From JBDUCV01 sp040003255 (GTDB taxonomy: Bacteria; Actinomycetota; Actinomycetes; Mycobacteriales; Jatrophihabitantaceae), in the NCBI GenBank assembly GCA_040003255.1, contig JBDUCV010000015.1, positions 1 to 36,569 of the forward strand: 36,569 bases of DNA, given 5' to 3'. A program made the position numbers and the translations under genes. Position 1 is the stretch's first letter, and every line of letters starts with the position of its first letter. Of this stretch, positions 15,271 to 22,474 are shown piece after piece. The notes under the pieces are model-generated. The model had not been told where the DNA came from, ran no database searches, and saw only the letters and a program-made list of their open reading frames with translations.

Positions 15271-15304
15271 CGATGGACACCCGCGGGGGGTCGGGTGACC
15301 ATCG
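15271..15304. terminator. Strong hairpin between citA and serC
   Basis: Arms 15271-15283 and 15292-15304 pair over 13 positions with one mismatch (CGATGG...ACCCG against CGGGT...CCATCG) around an 8-base G-rich loop. It lies 28 bases after citA and 94 bases before serC. Most simply it is the citA terminator of the U-tract-free kind seen in actinobacteria. Confidence 0.6.
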
Positions 15305-15385
15305 TCTTCGTACGCCGTGGTGGCGCGCGATCCATGGTGCCACGCACCGGTTGTGGTGCGAGTAAAGAAATGTGCGGCCGGATGG

Positions 15386-15391
15386 GACCAT
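15386..15391 (+). promoter_or_regulatory. Possible -10 element for serC
   Basis: GACCAT (xANNNT) ends 6 bases before the GTG of serC at 15398, the same spacing as other putative leaderless starts here. Confidence 0.3.
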
Positions 15392-15397
15392 GGCGGC

Positions 15398-16510
15398 GTG
15401 AGGATCGTAATCCCCGACAGCCTCCGTCCGGCGGATGGTCGGTTCGGATCCGGGCCGTCGAAGGTGCCGATCGACGCCTTGGCCGCGCTTACCTCGACCG
15501 GCTCCGCGGTTATGGGCACGAGTCACCGCCAGGCGCCGGTGCGCGGGTTGGTAGGCCGGGTCCGGGCAGGTGTTGCGCAGCTATTCGACCTGGCCGACGG
15601 CTACGAGGTCGTCCTCGGTAACGGCGGCTCGACGACCTTCTGGGACGCGGCAGCTTTCGGGCTGATCATCAACCGTTCGCAGCACGTCGTCTGCGGTGAG
15701 TTCTCGGCCAAGTTCGCCGCCGTCGCCGCCGCGGCGCCGTTCCTGGACGAGCCCTCGATCGTCCGGGCCGAACCGGGCGAGGGCGCCGAGCCGGTGCTCG
15801 AAGGCGGCGTGGATGCCTACGCCTGGCCGCAGAACGAGACTTCGACCGGTGTGGCGCTGCCGATCCGCCGGGTGAATGGGACGGCCGGCGACTCGCTGAT
15901 GCTGATCGATGCCACCTCGGCCGCGGGCGGCATGGCGATCGACGTCGCACAAACAGACGCCTATTACTTCGCCCCGCAGAAGTCGTTCGCCGCCGACGGT
16001 GGCTTGTGGCTGGCGTTTCTCTCACCAGCCGCGCTCGAGCGGGTCGACCGCATCGGCGCGACCGGGCGCTGGGTGCCACCGTCGCTCGACCTGCGGCTCG
16101 CGATCGACAACAGCCGCCGGCAGCAGACCTACAACACCCCGGCGATCAGCACGCTGCTGCTGCTCGAGCACCAACTTGGGCTGATGCTCGAGCGCGGCGG
16201 TCTGGCCTGGGCGCTCGCCCGCACCGCCGCATCGTCCAGCCGCCTCTACCACTGGGCTGAGGCATCGGCGTTCGCAACCCCGTTCGTCAAGGATCCGGCG
16301 CTACGCAGCCCGGTCGTCGGCACCATCGACTTCGACGGCGTCGAAGCGGCGGAGGTGGCGGCCACGCTGCGCTCGAACGGCATCCTCGACACCGAGCCCT
16401 ATCGCGCGCTGGGTCGCAATCAGCTGCGGATCGGGATGTATCCCGCCGTCGACCCCGATGACGTCACCGCACTCACGGCCTGCATCGACTACGTCGTCGA
16501 ACGGCTCTAA
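15398..16510 (+). CDS. serC: Phosphoserine aminotransferase
   Basis: PLP enzyme converting 3-phosphohydroxypyruvate to phosphoserine in serine (and PLP) biosynthesis. 370 aa from GTG 15398, the usual length for the actinobacterial branch. The start IVIPDSLRPADGRFGSGPSKV is diagnostic. VLGNGGSTTFWDAAAFGL is the phosphate-cup region, and APQKSFAADGG carries the PLP lysine (Lys195). The C-terminal part (SNGILDTEPYRALGRNQLRIGMYPAVDPDDV) contains the substrate-binding Arg. The frame is open 27 codons upstream, but those residues have no family character. sepH lies 106 bases downstream; serC next to sepH is a common actinobacterial pairing. Confidence 0.95.
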   Translation: MRIVIPDSLRPADGRFGSGPSKVPIDALAALTSTGSAVMGTSHRQAPVRGLVGRVRAGVAQLFDLADGYEVVLGNGGSTTFWDAAAFGLIINRSQHVVCGEFSAKFAAVAAAAPFLDEPSIVRAEPGEGAEPVLEGGVDAYAWPQNETSTGVALPIRRVNGTAGDSLMLIDATSAAGGMAIDVAQTDAYYFAPQKSFAADGGLWLAFLSPAALERVDRIGATGRWVPPSLDLRLAIDNSRRQQTYNTPAISTLLLLEHQLGLMLERGGLAWALARTAASSSRLYHWAEASAFATPFVKDPALRSPVVGTIDFDGVEAAEVAATLRSNGILDTEPYRALGRNQLRIGMYPAVDPDDVTALTACIDYVVERL

Positions 16511-16604
16511 TTCGCAAGGCGCATGCCCGGTCGCGTGAACGGCGGACCCGGCAACATGTGCGCGCTGTTCGGCGTGTGCTCCGAGCCGAAACCGGACCGG
16601 CTCG

Positions 16605-16610
16605 TATCGT
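16605..16610 (+). promoter_or_regulatory. Predicted -10 element for sepH
   Basis: TATCGT (TANNNT) ends 6 bases before the ATG at 16617. No Shine-Dalgarno sequence is present, consistent with a leaderless mRNA. Confidence 0.5.
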
Positions 16611-16616
16611 CGCAGC

Positions 16617-17534
16617 ATGCGAGAGCTGCGCTTCGTCGGTCCGGGCGGCGACGGAGAGCACTTCGTGGTCGAAACCCTCGACGGAGACGAACAGTTCCGC
16701 GTGCAGGTCGATCCTGAGCTGGACGAACAGTTCCGCCTGCTTGTCGACCCTGAGCGCGGAGTCGGCAGCGCGGGACAGCAGGCCACCCCGTCCCAGGTTC
16801 CCGAGATCACCCTCAGCCCGCGGGAGATCCAGACCCGGGTCCGGGCAGGCGCCGATCCGGCCGAAGTCGCCGCCGAGGTCGGCGTTGCGGTCGAGCGAAT
16901 CCTCCTCTTCGCCACGCCCGTACTCGAGGAACGTTCCCGGATCACCGGCGAGGCTCGCCGTGCTCGCGCCCGGCGCAGCACCACCGAGGGTCAGCTCGTG
17001 CAGTTCGGGGAGGCGGTTGACGGTCGTTACACCGCCCATGGGATCGACCCGGCCGCGGTGTCCTGGGACTCCTACCGCCGCGACGACGGGGTGTGGGTGA
17101 TCTCGGCGACCTGGCGCGGCGGGGATTCCGATCGCACCGCCCAGTGGGCGTTCACGTTGGCCACCCGCACGGTCACCCCGCTGGACGAGACGGCCACCGA
17201 CCTGCTCAGCGACCGGCCGATCCGTCCCGTCGTCCGGGCGGTACCTGATCCGCCGGCGGGCGGCCGCGGCAACGAGACCGACGACGCGTCTTCGCAAGAC
17301 GCCGAATCGCAGACCGCGCCATTGCCAGCCATCACGGACCTGCCCGACGACCAGCTGTTCGACCAGCAGGGCGATCCGGTCGATCACGACGCGCCGCCGC
17401 TACCGCTGCGCCTCGCCGGTCCCGCGAACAACGCGCCCCCGCGAGCCGCCGAGAGCGAGGAACAGAAGGCGGCGCGCGCACGGATCCCGTCCTGGGACGA
17501 CATCATGCTGGGCGTGCGGCGCAAGCGCGACTGA
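16617..17534 (+). CDS. sepH: Septation protein SepH (DUF3071)
   Basis: Actinobacterial FtsZ-binding division protein. It starts MRELRFVGPGGDGEHFVVET, then reads EITLSPREIQTRVRAGADPAEVAAEVGV, the helix-turn-helix of DUF3071, and GIDPAAVSWDSYRRDDGVWVISATWR (about 142-167). A disordered acidic/Pro-rich region follows and the protein ends with IPSWDDIMLGVRRKRD, the conserved C-terminal FtsZ-interacting motif. 305 aa. A 12-residue direct duplication (DEQFRVQVDPEL then DEQFRLLVDPER) lies at residues 24-47, between the N-terminal strand and the helix-turn-helix. It follows serC and is separated from the ABC exporter by 50 bases. Confidence 0.92.
   Translation: MRELRFVGPGGDGEHFVVETLDGDEQFRVQVDPELDEQFRLLVDPERGVGSAGQQATPSQVPEITLSPREIQTRVRAGADPAEVAAEVGVAVERILLFATPVLEERSRITGEARRARARRSTTEGQLVQFGEAVDGRYTAHGIDPAAVSWDSYRRDDGVWVISATWRGGDSDRTAQWAFTLATRTVTPLDETATDLLSDRPIRPVVRAVPDPPAGGRGNETDDASSQDAESQTAPLPAITDLPDDQLFDQQGDPVDHDAPPLPLRLAGPANNAPPRAAESEEQKAARARIPSWDDIMLGVRRKRD
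16686..16757 (+). repeat. 36-base tandem duplication inside sepH
   Basis: Units 16686-16721 and 16722-16757 are 36 bases each, in frame (12 codons), with 30 of 36 bases the same by direct comparison. Both encode DEQFR..VDPE. The differences show that the duplication is not very recent. Confidence 0.85.
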
Positions 17535-17570
17535 CCCATTATTCGGTCGCCGAGTGTCGGCGACTGGACG

Positions 17571-17576
17571 TAACGT
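17571..17576 (+). promoter_or_regulatory. Predicted -10 element for the ABC exporter genes
   Basis: TAACGT (TANNNT) ends 8 bases before the GTG at 17585, giving a leaderless-type start for the two-gene unit. Confidence 0.45.
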
Positions 17577-17584
17577 GAACCCAC

Positions 17585-19357
17585 GTGACCATCCGGAACG
17601 CCGAGCGCGCCCCCAGCGAATTGGGGGCATTGCGTACTCTGTTGCGCTTGCGCCGGTGGACGCGCCCCCATCGGGCGGCGATCTCCGTCATGGTCGTGAC
17701 CGCGTGCGGCGCGATGCTCGCGCAGGCGGTCGTCCCCCTGGTCACCGGACGCATCGTCGACGGCCCGATCCGCAACCACGACACCGGGGGCATCTGGCCG
17801 CTGGCCCTGCTCGCCTTGCTGTTCGGGGTGGCCGAGGCGGTGCTGTTCTTTGTCCGCCGATACGCCATGGCGAGCGCTGCGCTCGGCATCGAGAGCGACA
17901 TCCGTCACGACCTGTTCGCGCACTTGCAGCGTCTGCCGGTCGCCTTCCACGACCGGTGGGCATCTGGCCAGCTGCTTTCCCGGGCCACCACCGACCTGTC
18001 GACCATCCGGCGCTTCGTCGGCTTCGGCGTTGTGTTCCTGATCGCCAACTCGGCGACCACGGTCGTCGTGCTGGTTCTGCTCGTGCATCTGCACCCGATA
18101 CTCGGCCTGCTCGTGCTGGTGGCAGTCACCCCGCTTGCGGTATTCACCCGCCGCTTCGAACTGCGCTACAGCCGCAATGCCCGGCGGGCGCAGGATCTCA
18201 CCGGCGACCTCGCGACTTCGGCCGAGGAATCGGCGCTCGGCATCCGGGTGATCAAGTCCTACGGACGGCGCCCGCAGATGCTGGCGGACTTTAGCCGCGA
18301 CGCGGACGTCCTGCGAGGCGCCGAACTGACCAAGATCGACACCCTGGCGCGGTTCTGGGCGTTGCTCGAGGGCCATCCCCAGCTGATCCTCGCCGGCGTG
18401 ACGTTCGGCGGTGTGCTCGCGGTGGCGCACGACACGATGACGCTGGGCGAGCTAGTGGCCTTCCTCACCCTCTACCTGCGTCTGGTCTGGCCGATCATCT
18501 CCCTCGGTTGGCTGCTCGCGCTGACCGAGGAGGCGGCTAGCGCCGCGCGGCGAATATTCGAGGTGCTCGACGCCAAGTCCTCCATCCTCGAGCCGTCGAC
18601 GCCCGGCTCGGCGATCGGTGCGGTCGTGCGGTTCGACGACGTGCGCTTTCGCTACCAGGATGCCGACGAGGACGTGCTGCGCGGCATCGACCTCGAGATC
18701 GGCAGCGGCGAGACGATGGCCCTGGTAGGCGCGACCGGGTCGGGCAAGACCACCATCACCGCGCTCGTCCCGCGGTTGTTCGACGTCACCGGCGGGGCGG
18801 TCACTGTGGGCGGCGCCGACGTGCGCGACCTGTCGCTCGACGAGCTGCGCAGCGTGGTAGCCACCGCGTTCGAGGAGGCGACGCTGTTCTCGGCAAGCGT
18901 CCGCGAAAACCTGACCCTGGGCCGTCCCGGCGTGACCGACGCAGACGTGCACGTGGCGATCGGCGTCGCGCAGGCCGGGTTCGTCTACGAGCTGCCGTTC
19001 GGACTTGAGACCCGCATCGGCGAGCAGGGACTGTCGCTTTCGGGCGGCCAGCGCCAGCGACTCGCCCTTGCCCGCGCGGTGCTCGGCCAGCCTCGGGTGC
19101 TGGTGCTCGACGACCCGTTGTCCGCGCTGGATGTGCAGACCGAGGCGCAGGTCGAGGCGGCGCTGCGGCGCGTGCTGGCGCGCACCACCGCCTTGGTCGT
19201 CGCGCACCGGCCGTCCACGGTGTTGCTTGCCGACCGGGTCGCGCTGCTGGTGGACGGTCGGATCGCAGCGGTCGGCACGCACCGCGAACTACTCGACACA
19301 GTGCCCGAATACCGCGAGTTGCTCGCGCAGAGTGCTGAGGTGCAGGCCACCTCATGA
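17585..19357 (+). CDS. ABC exporter half-transporter, subunit with degenerate ATP site residues
   Basis: 590-aa half-transporter: six transmembrane helices (about 25-310) fused to a nucleotide-binding domain. Walker A is GATGSGKT (near 382-389), the signature is LSGGQ (485) and Walker B ends LDDPLSALD with Asp510 in place of the catalytic Glu. The Q-loop Gln is replaced by Glu (AFEEATLFS, about 430). The signature loop itself is canonical. This is the asymmetric pattern of heterodimeric exporters such as TM287/288 and BmrCD, where one ATP site is degenerate. The TGA overlaps the ATG of the partner gene by four bases. Substrate is unknown; drugs or lipids are typical. Confidence 0.93.
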   Translation: MTIRNAERAPSELGALRTLLRLRRWTRPHRAAISVMVVTACGAMLAQAVVPLVTGRIVDGPIRNHDTGGIWPLALLALLFGVAEAVLFFVRRYAMASAALGIESDIRHDLFAHLQRLPVAFHDRWASGQLLSRATTDLSTIRRFVGFGVVFLIANSATTVVVLVLLVHLHPILGLLVLVAVTPLAVFTRRFELRYSRNARRAQDLTGDLATSAEESALGIRVIKSYGRRPQMLADFSRDADVLRGAELTKIDTLARFWALLEGHPQLILAGVTFGGVLAVAHDTMTLGELVAFLTLYLRLVWPIISLGWLLALTEEAASAARRIFEVLDAKSSILEPSTPGSAIGAVVRFDDVRFRYQDADEDVLRGIDLEIGSGETMALVGATGSGKTTITALVPRLFDVTGGAVTVGGADVRDLSLDELRSVVATAFEEATLFSASVRENLTLGRPGVTDADVHVAIGVAQAGFVYELPFGLETRIGEQGLSLSGGQRQRLALARAVLGQPRVLVLDDPLSALDVQTEAQVEAALRRVLARTTALVVAHRPSTVLLADRVALLVDGRIAAVGTHRELLDTVPEYRELLAQSAEVQATS

Positions 19358-21222
19358 CCGACTCACCCGATTCCCCCGCCGGCACCTCAGCCGAGTGGCA
19401 GGGCCGACTGACGGCCGAGGCCGAAGCCGCCCAGCGCGACGACGACCTCGCGACGCCCACCGGCCGGCCGAAGCTGCGCGGCGAGGCCCGGGGGCTGCTC
19501 GCCGATTTGCTGCGTCCACATCGTCGCGCCGTGGTGGAGGTGCTGCTCCTCGCGCTCCTCCAGGTCACCGCGACGATGGCCGCCCCCTGGTTGATCGGCG
19601 TCGCCATCGACCGTGCGGTGCCCGACGCGACGCGCGGCGACTACACCTCGCTGACCGTCGTCACGGTGGCCCTCGTCTGCTCCGCGCTGGTTTCCGGGTG
19701 GCTGCGCGCCGTCTTTGTGCGGCGCAGTGGGCGGATCGGGCAGGCAGTGCTGTTCGATCTGCGCCGGCGCACGTTCGACCACTTGCAGGCGCTATCGGTG
19801 TCCTTCCACGAACGGTTCACGTCCGGGCGGGTGATCTCGCGACTCACCTCCGATGTCGACACGTTGAACGAGCTGCTCGACTCCGGCATCGACGGACTGC
19901 TCACGGCCATGCTGAATATCGTCGCGATCGCGATCCTGCTGTTCATCCTCGACCCGCCACTTGCGCTGGTCGCGCTCGCCTCCTTTGTGCCGATGTGGCT
20001 GCTGTACCGGTGGTTCGCGAAACGGTCCGCGGTCGCGTTCCGGCGCACCCGGGAGACCGTCGCGACGGTCATCGTGAACTTCGTCGAGACGTTCAACGGC
20101 ATCCGCGCGGTGCAGGCGTTCCGCCGTGAGCAGCGCAACGACGTGCTTTTCGGGCGACTCAACGCCGACTACCGGGATGCGAATGCGGCCGCGTTCCGGC
20201 TGCATGCGGTGTTCATCCCCGGCACGGCGCTGATCGGCAACGTCACCCAGGTCGCGGTGCTGCTCGTCGGCGGCTACCGGGTCGCGGCGGGAGGGCTGGC
20301 GCTCGGCGTCCTCACCGCGTTCCTGCTCTACCTCTGGCAGTTCTTCGACCCGATGGAGGACGTCGCGGTCTTCTACAACTCGCTGCAGTCCGCGACCGCA
20401 GCGCTGGAGAAGATCGCCGCCGTGCTGGCCGAACCGCCATCGGTGCCCGAACCGGCGGCGCCAGTCCCGCTCGCGCGACCGATCCGCGGCGGCCTGGATC
20501 TGGCCAAGGTCGAGTTTGGCTATCGCGCCGATCGTCTCGTCCTACACGCCGTCGACCTGCACATACCCGCCGGCCAGACGGTCGCGCTGGTCGGCGCCAC
20601 CGGAGCGGGCAAGTCGACCGTCGCCAAGCTGATCTCCCGGTTCTACGACCCGTCCTCCGGCACTGTTCGGCTGGACGGGGTCGACCTGCGCGAGGTCGCC
20701 GAGGCCGAGCTGCGCGAGGCGATCGTCATGGTTACCCAGGACGGCTTTCTGTTTTCCGGCTCGGTCGCCGACAACATCGCATTCGGCCGGCCGGCCGCGT
20801 CGCGCGACGAGGTCGTCGCCGCGGCTAGATCGGTGGGCGCGCATGGATTCATCTGCCGACTACCTGACGGCTACGACACCGATGTGCGCAAACGGGGCGG
20901 GCGACTCTCGGCCGGGCAGCGCCAGCTGGTCGCGTTCGCGCGGGCGTTTCTCGCCGACCCGGCCGTGCTGATCTTGGACGAAGCCACCTCGTCGTTGGAT
21001 GTGCCGACCGAGCGGGCCGTTCAGCGGGCGCTGCAGACGGTGTTGCGCAACCGCACCGCGCTGATCATCGCCCACCGGCTGTCGACGGTCGAGATTGCCG
21101 ACCGGGTGCTCGTGCTCGACGACGGTCGGGTGGTCGAAGACGGTGCACCCGAGGCACTGATCGCCTCCGGCGAGGGGGGCTTCGCCGAGCTGCACTCGTC
21201 CTGGCGGGATTCACTCGTCTGA
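19354..21222 (+). CDS. ABC exporter half-transporter, catalytic partner subunit
   Basis: 622 aa. An N-terminal charged extension of about 50 residues precedes six transmembrane helices (about 58-345) and an NBD. Walker A GATGAGKST is near 414, the Q-loop is MVTQDGFLFS, the signature is LSAGQRQ (518), and Walker B is LILDEATSSLD with catalytic Glu543 present; the switch His is in IIAHRLST. Signature LSAGQ deviates from LSGGQ, and because each signature serves the partner's Walker A, this half completes the degenerate composite site formed with the first subunit's Walker A. It begins by a four-base overlap. Its 3' end overlaps the convergent RNA methyltransferase gene by 12 bases. Confidence 0.94.
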   Translation: MTDSPDSPAGTSAEWQGRLTAEAEAAQRDDDLATPTGRPKLRGEARGLLADLLRPHRRAVVEVLLLALLQVTATMAAPWLIGVAIDRAVPDATRGDYTSLTVVTVALVCSALVSGWLRAVFVRRSGRIGQAVLFDLRRRTFDHLQALSVSFHERFTSGRVISRLTSDVDTLNELLDSGIDGLLTAMLNIVAIAILLFILDPPLALVALASFVPMWLLYRWFAKRSAVAFRRTRETVATVIVNFVETFNGIRAVQAFRREQRNDVLFGRLNADYRDANAAAFRLHAVFIPGTALIGNVTQVAVLLVGGYRVAAGGLALGVLTAFLLYLWQFFDPMEDVAVFYNSLQSATAALEKIAAVLAEPPSVPEPAAPVPLARPIRGGLDLAKVEFGYRADRLVLHAVDLHIPAGQTVALVGATGAGKSTVAKLISRFYDPSSGTVRLDGVDLREVAEAELREAIVMVTQDGFLFSGSVADNIAFGRPAASRDEVVAAARSVGAHGFICRLPDGYDTDVRKRGGRLSAGQRQLVAFARAFLADPAVLILDEATSSLDVPTERAVQRALQTVLRNRTALIIAHRLSTVEIADRVLVLDDGRVVEDGAPEALIASGEGGFAELHSSWRDSLV

Positions 21223-22005
21223 CGCAGTCATCGCGGTGAGCTGGGCGAACGCGACCGCTGCCGCCGTGGCGACGTTCAGCGAATCGACGCCGTCAGCCAT
21301 GGGTATCCGCACCAGGCGGTCCGCGGCCGCCATCGCGGAGTCGGTGAGGCCGGGCCCTTCCGCGCCGAGCAGGACCGCCCAGCGTGCCGGCACCGGGAGC
21401 TGGCCCAATGGGCTGGCGTCGGGGCGAGGGGTCATCGCGAGCAGCGTGAACCCGGCGTTGCGCACGGTGTCCAGCGACGACGGCCATGCCCCGGGCAATG
21501 CCGCAAACGGCATCCGCAGGACATGGCCCATCGAGACTCGGACGCTGCGCCGGTAGAGCGGGTCAGCGCAGCGCGGGTCGAGAAGCACGGCGTCCAGGCC
21601 GAACGCGGCGGCATTGCGGAACAGCGCGCCGAGATTCTCGAAGTCGTTCAGCGATTCGACGATGGCCAGCCGCCGAGCGCCGGCGAGCAGTTCGGGTACC
21701 GACGGCGCTGCTGGGCGGTCTGCGGAGGCGAGCACGCCGCGCGTCACCCGAAAACCGACGATGGACGAGAGCAGCCATTTGTCGACCGCGAAAACGGGCA
21801 CCGGCAGATCCGCGAACGGCGTAACCCGGGACGGCACCCCCAGCACGGCACGCATCGGATACGGCGAAAACAGGAGCCGTCCGACGACGTTCGCGCCCTC
21901 GGCGATGACCACGCCGCGCCGATCGGGGCGCACGTCGGCGTCGGCAAGGTCACGGAAGTCGGCCAGCCGCGGATCGCCCGCGTCGTCGATCTCGATCAGC
22001 GGCAT
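21211..22005 (-). CDS. SpoU/TrmH-family RNA 2'-O-ribose methyltransferase
   Basis: SAM-dependent methyltransferase with the trefoil-knot SPOUT fold, 264 aa. An N-terminal substrate-binding half (GVVIAEGANVVGRLL) is followed by motif 1 (NDFENLGALFRNAAAFGLDAV), motif 2 (VLLGAEGPGL) and motif 3 (IPMADGVDSLNVATAAAVAFAQL). It modifies rRNA or tRNA; the target nucleotide cannot be read from sequence. The ATG at 22005 follows a CAGACT element by 6 bases. Gene content near it (MarR, SepH, SerC) resembles the Rv0881 neighbourhood in mycobacteria, as I recall it. It overlaps the ABC gene tail-to-tail by 12 bases. Confidence 0.9.
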   Translation of the reverse strand: MPLIEIDDAGDPRLADFRDLADADVRPDRRGVVIAEGANVVGRLLFSPYPMRAVLGVPSRVTPFADLPVPVFAVDKWLLSSIVGFRVTRGVLASADRPAAPSVPELLAGARRLAIVESLNDFENLGALFRNAAAFGLDAVLLDPRCADPLYRRSVRVSMGHVLRMPFAALPGAWPSSLDTVRNAGFTLLAMTPRPDASPLGQLPVPARWAVLLGAEGPGLTDSAMAAADRLVRIPMADGVDSLNVATAAAVAFAQLTAMTASDE

Positions 22006-22011
22006 GCGTGC

Positions 22012-22017
22012 AGTCTG
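22012..22017 (-). promoter_or_regulatory. Possible -10 element for the RNA methyltransferase gene
   Basis: CAGACT on the minus strand (xANNNT) ends 6 bases before the ATG at 22005, inside the 51-base gap to the upstream small gene. Confidence 0.3.
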
Positions 22018-22056
22018 CCCGCGTCTTGCGGACTCAAGGCGGTCAGCAGTGGCGGG

Positions 22057-22455
22057 TCAGAGCAGCAGGCCGCTCTCGGTGAGCAGCAATTCGATTCGGG
22101 CCCGTTCGAGGTGACGCGGGTCGCCCTCAGGCACGGTGCGGATCGTGGTCTGCAGGTCGAGCTGGGTGCAGGCGATACGCAACAGGTCGTCGTAGGCGCG
22201 GTTCAGTCCTTCGACACGCACCCACGAGGTGCCTTGCGGCAGGGCGTTCATCAGCCGGCGCACCCGGCGCAGATCGGCTGCTACCCGCTCGAACGGGGGC
22301 AGCTTGGCGTCGGATCGACTTATCTCGGCGGCGGCTGCGAGTTCTGCCCGCCACAGGCGTAGATCCCGGCCGTGCTGGCCGAACAGGCGAAGATCCCGGC
22401 CGTGCTGGCCGAACAGGCGTAGATCCCGGCCGTGCTGGCCGAACAGGCGCACCAC
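22057..22455 (-). CDS. Small protein of unknown function with N-terminal decapeptide repeats
   Basis: About 132 aa from GTG 22455. The N-terminus holds three copies of RLFGQHGRDL, then RLWRAELAAAAEI, and a helical, charged region (FERVAADLRRVRRLMNALPQG) that looks like a conserved core, with a Leu/Arg-rich C-terminus (LDLQTTIRTVPEGDPRHLERARIELLLTESG). It has no membrane segments or cysteines. I do not recognise the family. Start is uncertain: the frame is open further upstream into the MFS gene without a good start codon. It follows the MFS stop by about 20 bases and is probably co-transcribed with it. Confidence 0.6.
   Translation of the reverse strand: MVRLFGQHGRDLRLFGQHGRDLRLFGQHGRDLRLWRAELAAAAEISRSDAKLPPFERVAADLRRVRRLMNALPQGTSWVRVEGLNRAYDDLLRIACTQLDLQTTIRTVPEGDPRHLERARIELLLTESGLLL
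22355..22444. repeat. 30-base tandem repeat, three copies, coding
   Basis: Units 22355-22384, 22385-22414 and 22415-22444 are identical except for one base (position 6, T or A), and the repeat continues as a partial AGGCG. The period of 30 keeps the minus-strand reading frame (10 codons). Near identity of the units marks recent expansion or ongoing homogenisation. Confidence 0.95.
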
Positions 22456-22474
22456 CCGAGGGTAAATCAGCTCG

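Noticed and set aside
22355..22444. CRISPR-like repeat array
   Set aside because: Units are directly adjacent with no spacers and are in frame; it is a tandem repeat.
22229..22465. Plus-strand frame with RRRSRPCWPN repeats
   Set aside because: It is the complement of the 30-base repeat; only the minus frame continues into a protein-like sequence outside the repeat and lies in an operon.
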